NCBI GenBank assembly: GCA_017979445.1 | Contig: CM030705.1 | Coordinates: 17,997,040 to 18,061,039 of the forward strand | Reading direction: 5' to 3' | Source: Akebia trifoliata | Lineage: Eukaryota > Streptophyta > Magnoliopsida > Ranunculales > Lardizabalaceae | Length of the DNA: 64,000 nucleotides | Shown here: piece after piece, positions 9,395-22,066 of the stretch | Numbering within the stretch: position 1 is the stretch's first letter | Layout of the letters: each line of letters begins with the position of its first letter | Program-made: the position numbers and the translations under genes | Notes under the pieces: model-generated | Database searches by the model: none | Seen by the model: only the letters and a program-made list of their open reading frames with translations | What the model was told of the DNA's origin: nothing

Positions 9395-12387
9395 TGTGAC
9401 ACCCCGTCAATCGCTAACACAAAGTCCTATGTTAGATCTCGAGGTACTAGGTGGAGCCTCAAAATTTTAGTATAGTCTCATCTATTTATGTTAGCATTCC
9501 AAAGCGCTCAACCTGCACCTAATAAACGACATACAATCCTGCATATATACATACAAAATATAATACTAGCGGAAGCCTATTTACATCTAACGTACGATAG
9601 ATCAGAGTACAGAAGAAGAAATTTTTATACAGGATTATATAGAAATTCCTCACTCTAACAAAATTCCTAACACTCAATATAGAATTCAAAATACCTCTAG
9701 ACGAACTGATACCACTAAGGGATATAGCCCCAGTACTCAACAAGCAACGGACTCTAATTGTCTATCTGACCCACTAGATTGTCCCCACTCGTTGATTCTA
9801 CGCCCGCCTTGCCAACTGCAAGTTCTGATACTAAAAAAATAGGAAGAAACGGATGAGTCATAATGGTTACCCAGTAAGGAAACAAATAATTTCTACCAAG
9901 AATCTCTTCTAGCATGAACTAATAAGCATACTAAATCATTTTAATATATGCAAAATTTTACAGAATAAACTATGATTAACTACTACATATAGCTAAGGAT
10001 GAGCAACTAAACATTTTAAAACTGATATTACATTAATCAACAATACTCACTATAACATTTTCTTTATATACAAATATAATTGACCAAATAGTAATATTAA
10101 ACATGCATTTTATTTTATATATCAAAGTAAAACAATAGATACATAATATACTATGGTATAGTATTGGAATTAGAGAATTGGGATTCACGAGTAGATCACT
10201 CCCAGTCGGGATATGATGTTACAATTTTTCTTTGACTTTTAATTCCTGATTTTGTGGTCAGTCGCTGCACTTACCACACTTGGTTGACCATTTATCCGGC
10301 TCAGGCTGGCTGTTTGACGTGACCATAAGCAATGGGTCTCTTTTCGATGTATCAGAACATTCGACTACTATAGATTGTTAGTGATCATTGACTAATCATC
10401 TTCGTCTATGCCTATCAGGTATGCATGTGATTCCCAAATATACAAACCATTTGTATACGACCTCTTTTACATTATAAGTTCACTAGTAAAGATATAGAGG
10501 AATAATCCAGATTCTAGTTGTGACTCCACTCTCATACATATCCCATACCACGTATGAGCTTGGTGGTCCCTACCGTACATCCTAGGATAGTACACCACTC
10601 CGGATGATATGACGCACTATCCCTTCAGGCATTCACAGACTCTTTAACAGCTCACAAAATAGTTATATATATATTATTTTTATTTAAAATAAAAGAGAAA
10701 TTAACAATACAAGGTTAAGAATGGATATTCAGTTTCCTACCATGCAACTGTGGCCACCCAGCTTAACATAAACAATTGAACGGAAAAGTAAACAGCACCT
10801 CGCGTTAACAGAAAGTAAATAAACAGGCAACCAATAACATTATTCCTAGATATCCGTTCACCAACCTACACACAACACAACAATGTAAAATGCAGACATC
10901 ACCCCTCGGGTGTGACTCTGACATTTTACCATTTTATACCATTTTTTCTTTTTTTCGATTTTTATAGTTTTTAATCTCTCAAACAAAATATCTACTTTCT
11001 GATATTCATTAACTCAATATGAGTTCATTGAATATTAAATCATTTTTCAAATCTTAAAATTTATTTTTTTTCAATTAACTTGAAAGATTACAAAACTTTT
11101 ATCAACATGGGGTTCGAGCATTGCATAGAACCCAACTGGCCAACATAAGACCAGGTGAAATATCCTATCCACGTATAATTTGTTATAAAATCAATTAAAC
11201 ATATCAAATATGCAAGTTCTTGTATGAATTTGAAATAACCAATTGAATTCTATATTTTTAGAAATTCACCACAAATTTTTATTAAAATCCTAAACGAAAT
11301 TTTCGTAATCTACGATTACTAATAGAAATTGAAAGTTCCTTACAATCTCTAGGCGATGGAATTGAAGCACGTGCACAAAAATTGAGGAAATCGATATGAA
11401 AATCAAGACGGTTCGAACTTCGAGAAGATTTATTTTTAATTTTGACCCGATGATTTCGAAGATCTCGACGTCATCGTCCTTTATCCATTTTGCGATGGAG
11501 GACGATTTGATCTCGAAACGAATGAAACCTGAAATTGAAGTTTTGAAATTCTCGTATATAAATACAACTAATTTTTTATGATATGGGGTGAAGATGAGAT
11601 GAAATGAAAAGATCTTGAGTTGGTTTTATAGATGTCGAGGCTGCGGACCTTTTTTTCTTTTGCGTTGATAGTCGAAAATGGGTCGTTCGTGACGAATCTG
11701 ATGTTGAAGTTTCAAAGAAAAATGAAATTTTCGTTTAAATTCGTTGGCTAGTTTTGGATGGATTGGGAATGTGAAGAATAAAAAAAATTAAAATTTTTAT
11801 TTATATAAAGTCTTGGGACAAAATTGGTATTTCGCTTATTGTTTCGATTGACGATAACTTGACCATCTGGACTCCAAAAGTGACGAATGAATACTCTATT
11901 TTATCTAATGTTTCATTTCAGGTCTAATGATCTGGTCAATTTCTACAAATTCTGTCTCTAACAAAATTTACATTTTTGGCCTCAGGTGACCCCTAAAATT
12001 GACATTATTTTCATTTTTTAAGATAATTCGATTTTTTGTGCTCCAAAAATGACAAATAAATAGTCCATGTTCAATAATTTTTTGTTACGAACCCAATGGT
12101 ATGATTTAATTTTAAAAATTCTTACTTTAGCAAAAAGTTATTATTTTAATCTAATCCGACTCGATAATCGAGGATTTTGTAACTTTTGTGTTCGGATTCC
12201 CATTTGAACATGCTTACAGGCTAAAATATGTTTTTTGATCATTTTGAATTCAATGGTGAACTCAAATTCTATTAAAAATGATCAGAAACATCCTAAAATT
12301 TTACTCCTAAATCCCACTTTCAAGATTTTCTCAAAATTCTATTATATATTTTCCTCGACATACGAATCGAAAACTTGAGGTATTACA
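9395..12387 (-). mobile_element. Family A gypsy solo LTR, minus orientation
   Basis: This LTR of about 2993 bp ends TGTGACACCCCG at the left (its 3' end read in reverse) and TTGAGGTATTACA at the right (its 5' start TGTAATACCTC in reverse). It is flanked by a perfect TSD, TATTT, at 9390-9394 and 12388-12392. Long blocks match the other family A LTRs in this window, for example the hallmark around the CACCCGAGGGGTGAT sequence, and the CGGATGATA/TCATCCGGAGTGAT block. No primer-binding site or coding sequence adjoins it, so it is a solo LTR. LTRs of this size with such ends fit Tekay/Del-type chromoviral gypsy elements, consistent with the pol linked to the plus-strand copy. Confidence 0.88.
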
Positions 12388-14594
12388 TATTTCTTTATAA
12401 ATTGATAAATTTATGCATTGTTGCAAAACAATAGGAACTTTTATCATTTTGTAAATTGGATCAATTTTATATAAAAATAATAGTAAATAAATAATAATAT
12501 TTTAGTAAAGAAATTATTTATGATTTTCAACCGAGCACCTGCAAAATTTTGTTGAAATTTTACAAAGTTGCTATCAAGCTCTCGGAAAGTAAAGTGTTAT
12601 AAAATACCGTAATGAAAAAAAAATATCATATTTGCAAAAGTTTACAAATGTCATTGCTTTATAAGAACGGTATAAAAAATAAAAAATAAACATGTACACA
12701 ATCTTGACCATTAAACCATAAAATCTCAGGGATATGTCCCACTAACATTTGAAAAAAAAAAAACCCCATATGTATTTCAATGTTTTATGTAATGGGTTAG
12801 ACCCATTCTTTTAAACATATTTATATATTACTAGTAAAGTGCACGTGCGTTATATATGTTTATTTTATAGTTTTATATAAAATTATAGTTCAACAATATA
12901 TCTAATACTCAAGAATTACATATTTCTTACCTTTTAATTTATCCCTCTTACATGCTCCAAAGTCATTGACTTGGACTTTACCAAGTTTTTGAAAACTAAT
13001 GAATCTAGATCCATTTTCTGATAGGTTGTAAGGGCCAATCGGGCTAGACTTGCCCGTTAATGCTCCTATTTTGGCCGGCCTTATAATAATCTAAACCTTC
13101 AACTTTTTCTAGGGATGTGTAAAATTAAAAAAATGTATTCTTTGAAAAATCAAGTTCTCAAAGACAGAAATGATGAAAAAATTTCTGGTTTTTAGTTTGC
13201 AAGTCAACAAAAGGATGATGAAGGGCTTCTAAATTTAGACTCTTATAGAGTAAATAATAAATTAATTGGGTCCACATTCATAACTGATCAATTGTGTACA
13301 AGTTGAATTTGTAATTTTTCCTAAAAGCTAAGATTTTTAGAGTTCCAAGTTGAAACAGGAAAGTTTTTACTATCGAAATCAGTTGCCCATGTCAAGTTTA
13401 ACTTAGCAACAAAGCCAAGCATTTAAAACAATTATGCCTTCTACTTACCTAAAACTACGTTAGGGTCAATGGGTGCATGGAAGACAACCCCTGCGATCTT
13501 GTTTTTAAGATCTTTATGGGATCAAATTCGGGTTGTTGTTCAAGTTAGTTAAGTTGTTTCATTGTAATTCGACTTAAGAAGTAAGAAAAACAAATCACGC
13601 TCTGTATCATTTGAATCTATGACATCGGATTTTGGAGACCCACGTTCTATAGAATTGAACTAAGAGTACTTTCTTATCACAATAGATATGACTGTCAAGC
13701 AAAGGATACATAAAATTGCTTATTGGAATTCGAAACTCCTGTGCTAAATGTATGGATTAGGTTTTAGTCCTTTGTCTGAAGAACATAAAGTTATTTGAGT
13801 TTCAATTGATTATGATTTCCAAACCAAGATATTCACACTGGGTACCAAATCATGAAGAGATATTTCAAGTGTGACATTTTATCCAATCTATGAAAAACTC
13901 ATATTTGCCAATATTTGGAAATTTGATACTCAACTTGCTTACAAAACAAAGAATTTTATTAACTCAATTAATGTAGGGAAAAAGAAATTTGTTTATACCA
14001 TAAATCTCTCATGAACACTCAAGATGGACAACTATGATAGATCTCATTGAATTAAGAGGGTGTGTAGTAGTTGTGGTGGATTTTCATTCAACACAAATAA
14101 ACTAAATAATATCTATCTACACGTGGCAATTCCTCAATGAAATAGGATAAAGAGCATATACCTAATTCGAATACATGTTTGTAGCAATAAATGTAACAGG
14201 GTGTCTCCCCCAAGTCAATTAAGTTGTCTATTGAACTATTAACAAGGTGAGCTTCCTTTTAAACACACCGAGACTTGTTTCTTCTCACCTGTGAGGTACT
14301 CAAACAACCCTTCAAAGTGGAAAAGTGGATTAATATTTATAAATCTAAATGAAAAAATCTTTGAAGCATTTCTAGTGATTGATGGCCTATTGACTCGCAC
14401 ACCTCACTATCACACATATATCCCATGTTATCACCCCAAATAGGGAAGGGTTTAATTTTTCGCACCTGCAATGTCCAAGAAGAAAAAAAGAAAATCAAGT
14501 CAACCATTGTTGACTTAAGTCAACTCAACATGGTCAAATAATTTTGACTAAGTCATATTGATCATAGTCAAACTTTTTAAGAAATTCAAAAAGA

Positions 14595-14665
14595 ATTATA
14601 ATTTTTTTTAATAATATCTAGATATTATTTGATAATACCTAGATATTATTTGATAATATCTAATA
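14595..14665. repeat. Short tandem repeat of about 22 bp
   Basis: The word AATA(T/C)CTAGATATTATTTGAT is repeated about three times in tandem. Each unit is itself nearly palindromic (TAGATATTA/TAATATCTA). Confidence 0.6.
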
Positions 14666-14701
14666 TTGTGTTAGTTGATTTTTTTTTCATATTCTATACA
14701 A

Positions 14702-14777
14702 AAAAGAAAGAAGGAAAATGAAGAGAAAAGAAAGAAGGAAGATAAAGGAAAGAAGGAAAGGAAAAAAAAAAAAAAGG
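14702..14777. repeat. Purine-rich tract
   Basis: A 76-bp run of A and G (GAAAGAAGGAAAA-like words) broken by single T's, ending in a 14-base A-run. Low-complexity DNA. Confidence 0.75.
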
Positions 14778-14939
14778 TAGGCCCTTTCAATTTTTTTGAT
14801 AGCTTTAAGAATATTTTAAGAAAATAATTTCTAAACTTTATAGTAAAACATAATTTGTTCTATATTTTTAAAATATTTCTGATTTAGTAATTTTAAAATA
14901 AAAAATTGTTTTGTAATTAGTTTCAAGAGCATGCACATT

Positions 14940-14956
14940 ATATATATATATATATA
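14940..14956. repeat. (TA)n microsatellite
   Basis: Short perfect TA repeat. Confidence 0.85.
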
Positions 14957-15068
14957 CTGTTGTTTTTATGAGTTTAAAGCATATTAATAGTTATTATTTT
15001 GTTTAAAAAGAATTTATTATATATTTTTAGTTACTTTATACGTGTTTTATGCATCTGTATACGTGCTA

Positions 15069-15345
15069 AAAATAAAATATAACAATTATGAAAGTTGTTG
15101 TTTTTGTATAATATTTACACTATTTATACTAGATTGAATGATCAAAATATTTATTAATTTATACATATTTTATACATAAAAAAATAAAATACAGCAACTA
15201 TGAAAGTTGTTGTTTTTGTATAATATTTACACTGTATGCTAGATTGAATGATCAAAACATTTATTGCTTTACATGTTTTATATTTATTTTGTACTTATCA
15301 AAAAAGAAAATACAACAACTATATAAGTTGTTGTTTTACATACAA
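15069..15345. repeat. Three-copy tandem repeat of about 115 bp, each with a small hairpin
   Basis: Units start near 15071, 15182 and 15306. Each carries an AAATA-AACAACTAT-AAGTTGTTGTTTT core that can fold on itself (CAACAACT/AGTTGTTG), most cleanly in unit 3. Between the cores is a shared GTATAATATTTACACT...AGATTGAATGATCAAAA segment in units 1 and 2. Non-coding. Confidence 0.7.
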
Positions 15346-15885
15346 TTCATATATTTTGTTCATTTTTTATAAACATGCATGATTTTGAATACATTTAATT
15401 AATAGACAGTTTACTTTAATATTTTTTGTTTATAAAAAGTTAGGTAAAATTTTTTTTTATTTAAAATAAAATATGAGAACGATTTCTTAATTGATTGTCA
15501 TGTTTTTCAAGTACCCAGTTTGTGAGATGCTTCGGCAAATGCCGTATACGACACGAAAAGAAAGAATATGGGAGATGCTTCAGTTATAGACTGTATAAGT
15601 CACGAAGAAGAGAAATACTTTAATTAATGATCGTATAAAACATGAAAGAAAGAAAAGGAAAAGAGAGATAAAACTGTACATTTAAGTAGGGATTAGGTAT
15701 TTAAAACACGTGTATATTTTATTTTCAATACATTTAAAAAAAAATAAATACTTATATGTAATATTTTAGTGATTAATTAAAGATATTATTAAACCTATAA
15801 AAAATAACGTGTTGTGACATTTTCATAACGATATGTTATTCTAGGATAATATTGCGTTGTTTGAGTTCTTATGTATTATGGGATG

Positions 15886-17028
15886 TGTGGCGTCCCGTCA
15901 AATGCTAACACAAAGCCCCATGTCAGATCTCGATGCACTAGGTGACACCTCGAAATTTCGACATGGTCTCCTCTGTTTATGTTAGCATTCCAAGGCGTTC
16001 AACCTGCACCTGATAAACGACATAAATTATCCTGCATATATACATACAAAATATAATACAAGCGGAAGCTTATATATATCAAATAACGTACGATAAATTA
16101 GAGTACGAAAGGATAACAACCATACAAGATTATACAAACATTCCCCACTCTAATAAAAGTCCTAACACTTAAGACAAAATTCATAAGACTACCAAGATGA
16201 ATTGACACCACTTGGGGGGTATAGCTCAAATACTCACCAGGTGATGAACTCTGGTTTTCTATCTGACCTACCAGATGATTCTCACTCGTACTCTATACCT
16301 GCTTCGTCAAGCTCTAAATTTGAAACTAAAAAATAGAAAAGGAAATGGCTCAATAACAATGATTATCTAGTAGGAAAGTAAATAATTTCTACCAATAATC
16401 TCTCCTACCATGAACGAAAAAACATTCTAAATCAATTTAAAATATGCAAAGTTTTACAGAAGAAACTACGATAAACTGATACATATAACTAGGGATGAAC
16501 AACTAAACATTTTAAAACTCACATTACATCAATCAACAGTACCCACTATAGTATTTTCATTTTATATAAATCTAATTGACCAAATGAAAATATTAAACAT
16601 GCATTTCATTTTATATATCAAAATAAAACAACATATACATAATATACAATGGTGGAGTAGTGGGATTAGAAAGTTGGGATTCACAACTGGATCGCTCTCA
16701 GTCGGGACATGATGTTTCATAATAAAGTATTAGTTCTTGATTTTGTAGCTGGTTGCTGTTTACTATACTTGTAGGATCATTTATCCGGCTTAGGCTGGCC
16801 GTTTGACGTGACTGTAAGTAATGGGTCTCTTTTCGATGTGTCAAAACGTTAATCTACTATAGATTGTTAGTGATCACTGACTACTCATCTTCGTCTATGA
16901 CTATCAGACGTGCATGTGATTCCCAAATATACAATCCATTCGTATATGATCACCTTTACATTACAAGTTCAGTGGTAAAGATAAAGAGGAATAATCCTGA
17001 ATTCCAATTGTAACTCCACTTTCATACG
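15886..17028 (-). mobile_element. Family A solo LTR (minus), left segment of a split copy
   Basis: Begins TGTGGCGTCCCG, the reverse of a family A LTR 3' end, and is preceded by GGATG (15881-15885). The same GGATG follows the LTR's other end at 56035-56039. The LTR was therefore a single minus insertion, now split by 37 kb of later insertions. This segment matches 9395 to about 10545 of the intact solo LTR. It stops at the start of the plus-strand LTR at 17034, beyond the CGTTC at 17029-17033 taken as that insertion's TSD. Confidence 0.85.
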
Positions 17029-17033
17029 CGTTC
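17029..17033. repeat. Probable TSD of the nested plus family A element (CGTTC)
   Basis: CGTTC precedes the plus LTR at 17034. CGTCC precedes the other plus LTR (50920-50924), and CGTCG follows its end (54211-54215). These fit one original CGTCN target duplicated at insertion and later mutated, but the match is imperfect. Confidence 0.5.
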
Positions 17034-20000
17034 TGTAACACCCCGAATTTTTAATCTATATCTCGAAGAAATCTAATTGTAAATTTTGATAAAATTCGAA
17101 AAGAAAGACTTAGGGTAAAGTACTCGAATTTCAGTCGTTCATTTTTAACAAATTTTGACTTCGCCATTAGATTCAAGATGATCGAAATATATACTTTAAC
17201 CTGTAAGCACGTTCAAAGTCGACTTTTGGATGAAAAAGTTAGAAAATCCTCGAATTTCGTGTAGAATGGGACCCAAGACAGTGAAATTTCGTTAAAACGA
17301 GAATCAGGAAAATTCGATGTCACCAATAGGTCTGCAACAAAAAAAAATATTCGAAATAGAGTATTGATTTGTCATTTTTCAAGTCGGAATAGTCGGGTTA
17401 CCGTTAAAGATAGAAACAAGTAAGAAATGTCAAAAATGCCCTAGCCCTTGTTTAAAAGAAAGATAACTTTTTTGTTATTTCATTTCCTTTACTTCTTCTC
17501 TAAAGAACTCCAAATTAGCCATTTCTCCATTCTAGGGTTTCAACCCATTCTCACCAACCCCCATCGCGATCAAGCTCGTATTGATCATCGATGAAGAAGG
17601 AAAAAAATCGTCGAACTCGATGAACTCTACGTTCTCACCCTATTAAACCTTCATTTTCATTTCTTTCTCTTGAGCTCTCACTAAAAATAACATAAGGGTT
17701 TGAACCTAACCACTTTGAGGCCCATCATACGTCGAAGAGGAGTCGTCCACCTTCGTCAAAAGAGGAAGGACTCCTTCAACAAGGGTTTCGTAACCAACTC
17801 GTTCGTTTTGCACCCAAGTCAATCCAAACTCGTCACTCATGTCGCTGAACTTGATTCTTATGCTAGCTTATCATATTTTGCATCCACAAACCAAGTAGGG
17901 GACTTGTGATTCTTAGTGGTAATCTTTAGATTTAAAAGTATGCATTTAGGTTTTAACAAAACTCATTGTTTCTTCTTAAATCATAGAAATCTTGTGTGAT
18001 TTTAAATTCATGTTAGAATTATAGATTTGATGTGCTTTTATCAAGTTTTAACAATAAATTCGTGGGTGGATCGTAGGATTCGAAGAACGGAAGAAAAATC
18101 TAAAAAAAGATCGAAAAATCCAAATTTGGCGATGTTGTTCAGTGCTGTTGGCAGGAGCTGTTGGTCCCACCGACACCTACCCAAGGCCATTTTGTCGGTC
18201 CCATCGACAGAGACATGCTTCTTCCACCGATAAAAATATTTTCAAAATTGATTCTGGCTTTTGGGTTATATTCCTTATGACTTGTACATGATTCCCCACA
18301 TTTTATTTCATTAAAAAAATTTAAGTAAATGCATTTACTTTAAGTTCTTTAATGAAATTAAGGTTTTACCCCCCATTTCGGAACAATGGGAATAGTTTCA
18401 AGATCCAAATCTTAAAGGATTAAAATCCGAATTTTGGTTTCAAGAATAAAACGTAAATTTTGACGTTTTTGATAAATTTTTAAAAATTAATATCTTTCGC
18501 GCTACTTGGAATTAGACTATAAAAATTATATGGTGTCGAATCTCGTGTTTAAGGCTTTCACTTCCAAAAATCCATTTTTAATTTTGAGAACTTTGAAAAT
18601 TTGAATTTCTAACAGTTAGCCAAATTTTCACCAACTTTTCCCAATTTTGGCAGTTTGTCTTCGCGTACTCATTGAGACCCCATTTTAATAAAAATTTAAT
18701 GGTTTTGTTGATTAAATGGTCAAAGTTACTTGAGAAACTTGAAAAAAAAGTTTTGATTTGAAAATTCGAGAAATGAAAACATCGAAAGAATGGAAAAGGA
18801 GATGATCGGTACAATGTCAAAATCACACCCGAGGGGTGATCTCTGCATTTTATATTGTATGTTGTGTGTAGGTTGGTGAAAGGATATCCTGGGGTAATGA
18901 ATGGTTACATGGTTATTTAAATTCTGTTAGCGTAGAGACGTTGAGTACTGTTATTTATCTTAGGCGGGCCACTGTTGCATTGTAGGAACTGGATATCTAC
19001 TCTCAACCTTGTTATGTTAATTTCTCATTTGTTTTTAAAAGAAAAATAATATATATAAGTAATATTTTATGAATTGTTAAAGAGTCTGCGAATGCCTGAA
19101 AGGATAGTAAGTCATATCATCCGGAGTGATAAACTATCTTGGGATGTACGGTAGGGAGCACCAAACTCATACGCGGTATGGGACGCGTATTAGAGGAGAG
19201 TCACAACTGGAATCCGGGTCCATTCATTTCTATCTTTACCAGTGAATGTGTATTGTAAAGGTGGTTGTCTACGAATGGAGTGTTTAATTTGGGAATCACA
19301 TGCACGCCTGATAGGCATAGACGAAGATGATTGGTTAGTGATTACTAACAATCTAGTAGTAGTCAAACGTTTTAACATATCGAAAAGAGACCCATTACTT
19401 ACGGTCACATCAAACGGCCCACCTAAGCCTGATAAATGGTCACCAGTGTGATAAGCGCAGCGATCGGCTACAAATTAGGAGTTAAAAGCTAGATTTATGT
19501 AGTAACATCATGTCCAGACTGGAAGTGATCCAGTCGTAAATCCCAACTCTCTAATTCTAGTATTCCACCATTTTGTAATATGTATCTGCTGTTTTATTTT
19601 GAATTATAAATTGCAAAGCATGTCTACTATTTCAATGTTGTCAATTATATTTGCATAAGAATAAAAATGTATAATGAGTATGGATGACTGATGCTATGTG
19701 AGATTTTATATTGTTTAGTTGCTCATTCCTATCTATATGTACCAGTTAACCGTAGTTTGATTTTGTAAAGCTTGCATATTCTGAAATGTATCAGTATGAT
19801 TACTCGATTACGTTAGGTGAGGTTACTAGTAAGAATTGTTGGTGGACCTACTAAGTAACCATTGTTACTCACCCTTTCCTTCCATTTTTTTTAACTTCAG
19901 AGCCGGCAGCCAGAGAGGTAGACATAGAACCATCGGGCGAGGATCATCTGGTGGGTCATACCAACGATCAGAATCTACTACCTGGTGAGCACTGGGACTA

Positions 20001-20332
20001 TTTTCATTAGGAGTTATCGTGTCTAGGAAGTGTTTATAGTTCTTGGGCCGAGTAATAGGTCTATGTTAAAGTAAAGATGAAATTTTGTAACCTAATATAT
20101 CTTTTTATCTTTTGGGCACTCTGATTTAACCTTATGCCGTTCGTAATTTACTATCTTTTGTACCTTATAAAATCTTGGCATCTGTTATATTTAGGTTTGG
20201 TTGGATTGTTTATTAGGTTTTGAGTTTCGTGGGACGCTGACATAAACAGGGGAGACCATGCCGAAATTTCGAGGCGCCACTTAATACCTCGAGGTGTCAT
20301 CGGGATTTGTGTTAGTGTTCGACGAGGTGCCA
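17034..20332 (+). mobile_element. Family A gypsy 5' LTR, plus orientation
   Basis: About 3.3 kb, from TGTAACACCCCG to GACGAGGTGCCA. It is followed after four bases by an iMet-type primer-binding site, which identifies it as a 5' LTR. It shares long blocks with the minus family A LTRs. It differs by internal length variation and a subfamily-specific segment, so it is a related but separate subfamily of about 3.3 kb rather than 3.0 kb. Its partner is the LTR at 50925-54210. Around 18150-18225 there are GTCGGTCCCACCGACA-like words that form small hairpins. The short open frames in this LTR have no recognised domain. Confidence 0.88.
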
Positions 20333-20336
20333 TTGA

Positions 20337-20348
20337 TGGTATCAGAGC
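20337..20348 (+). other. Primer-binding site (initiator-tRNA-Met type)
   Basis: TGGTATCAGAGC, complementary to the 3' end of plant initiator methionine tRNA, four bases after the 5' LTR. It is the start point of minus-strand cDNA synthesis in many plant LTR elements. Confidence 0.9.
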
Positions 20349-20545
20349 TCATGAGTAGTTCTGTATTGGGATTATGAGCCCTTCTGTGTCTAGAGTCCAT
20401 AGAACCTAGTAAGACTAAGATAGGATTCTAGATTCATTTTATTAGTAATAAAGATGATGTTCATTACTAAATTCCTATTCAAGATATCAATTAACCCTTT
20501 CATAAGAATGACCTTAGCCTTATGATAATAAATGCCATGTTACTG

Positions 20546-21735
20546 ATGAACAGAAATGAGATTAGCGGACGAGGCAAAGGCCGAGGGAGAGGCCGAAACA
20601 CAATAAAAACGAGACAGGTGTTGGATCAGACTCCTGATCTGATAGTGCAGCTGATGTTGTTTATGGGACAGATGGCTGAGTCCTAGAATAAGTTTAGGGA
20701 GAAAATGCTTGAGTCACAGGCTAGACTAGCCGAGGAGGTGGCTGAGTTGAGGGAGCGCCAGGCTTCTTCACAAGAGGCCGATCTTATTCCACCCCAGAAG
20801 CCACCACAAGAGCTACGGCCACAGGTTGTACCATTGAGAGCCGTGAAAACTCCCCCATCCCAAGCATAGACAGATCCCGGGATGTGGCTACAGAACTTCC
20901 AAGACTACGTCCACCAAGATTTGGAGGTTCTTTCGATGCGATTGAGGTTAAGGAATGGGTTTTGAGAATCCGAGAGATTCTAAGTACCATGCAGTGTCTG
21001 AATGACCAATGGGTACCGGTGGCTGTATTTTAGTTCGAAAGGGATGCCAGCCATTGGTGGCGTTCTGAGAGGAATGTTTTCGGGGATGGACTTTTCGAGT
21101 GGTCTGATTTTGAGAGGATGTTCGTGATAAATTCATATCGGAGACGGCCCGAGAGATCAAGCATCATGAATTTTCAAGTTTGGTGCAAGGCAACCTATCT
21201 GTTACAGACTACGAGTTGAGATTTACTAGGTTATCACGATATGCACCCGAGCTTATCTCGACCGATCTGCAGAAGGCTCACAAATTTTCAGAGGACTATG
21301 ACCCTACCTGAGTGCCAGGATGTCAGTGATCGAGACCACCAGCTATATAGACATAGTGAGTTGAGCTTAAAGGGTTAAGTGAGAGGATATGGAGTTGCAT
21401 ACTTCGAGGGGGCAAACTAGTCGATCCCAAACTTCGTCTCTTCCTAGGATTGATCTGGCCAAGAGGTCAATGTTTTCGAGACCAAGTGCCTATGTACCCA
21501 CGTATTCACAGTCTCGAGCTCCTACACCATTGAGTTATGGACCAGTTGGGGCTCCAGTAATGCCAGTAGGGCCAAGGGGACTAATTAGATAGAATCCAAA
21601 ACCACCTGCCCCACAGAGACCTATATAGACATGACTATTGGCATGCTTTGGGTGCGGACAGATGGGACACATGGGACACATCAAAAGAAACTGCCCTTCA
21701 CCACAACCACAGTCAGGGATGATTCTTAGACTCCA
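20546..21735 (+). pseudogene. Family A gag (capsid/nucleocapsid) remnant
   Basis: A start at 20546 opens with a basic GRGKGRGRGR segment, followed by a coiled-coil-like stretch (LAEEVAELRERQ). The retrotransposon gag core follows (around 20890-21200), with PRFGGSFDAIEVKEWVLRI and RDASHWWRSE matching the usual 'F.G..dP..A..Wl..ie' and 'a..WW' motifs. Stops (first near 20683) and frameshifts break it several times. At 21638-21712 comes a nucleocapsid zinc knuckle, CFGCGQMGHMGHIKRNC. A 9-bp tandem duplication (21662-21670 and 21671-21679) has inserted three residues between the second Cys and the final His-Cys pair. It cannot make a full Gag. Confidence 0.85.
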
Positions 21736-22063
21736 GGGTAGAGTGTATCATCTGACTCTAGAAGAAATACCAATTTCAAATGAAGTACTAGAAGGTACAA
21801 TTTTGATTTCCAATATTAGGATTCAAGTTTTGTTTGACACTGATTATTCTATATCATACATTTCCACCGAGATTGCACAGTTGCTAGACTTTGAGATTTC
21901 TGACACTGGTCGAGTAATGAAACTATCCACACCATTTGGAAACCGACAGATAGCCCAGAGATTGTGTCAAAATTGTATAATTAGGATAGAGGGCCAGGAG
22001 ATGTATACCGACCTTATTACATTAGATAGTTGTGACTTCAATGTCATATTAGGGATAGATTAG
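21720..22063 (+). pseudogene. Family A aspartic protease, inactive
   Basis: This is the retropepsin domain that would cut the Gag-Pol polyprotein. The family motif LFD(S/T)GA(S/T)HSF is present as LFDTDYSISY (about 21830-21860). The catalytic aspartate is retained, but the invariant glycine after it has become aspartate. The conserved C-terminal 'FDVILGMDWL' is present as CDFNVILGID followed by a stop at 22061. Open over the domain, but predicted inactive. Confidence 0.85.
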
Positions 22064-22066
22064 CTA

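Larger units (their letters stand above)
12393..15880. other. AT-rich host or decayed repeat DNA between two family A insertions
   Basis: No open frame above 60 codons and no recognisable protein motif on either strand. Several simple or tandem repeats are listed separately. A TTGACT/AGTCAA-rich patch at 14480-14570 resembles W-box words but is not near any gene. Part of this stretch may be very old retroelement sequence, but I cannot show it. Confidence 0.4.

Noticed and set aside
14480..14570. Cluster of TTGACT/AGTCAA (W-box-like) words as a promoter
   Set aside because: No gene follows on either strand and the words are common in AT-rich repeat DNA.
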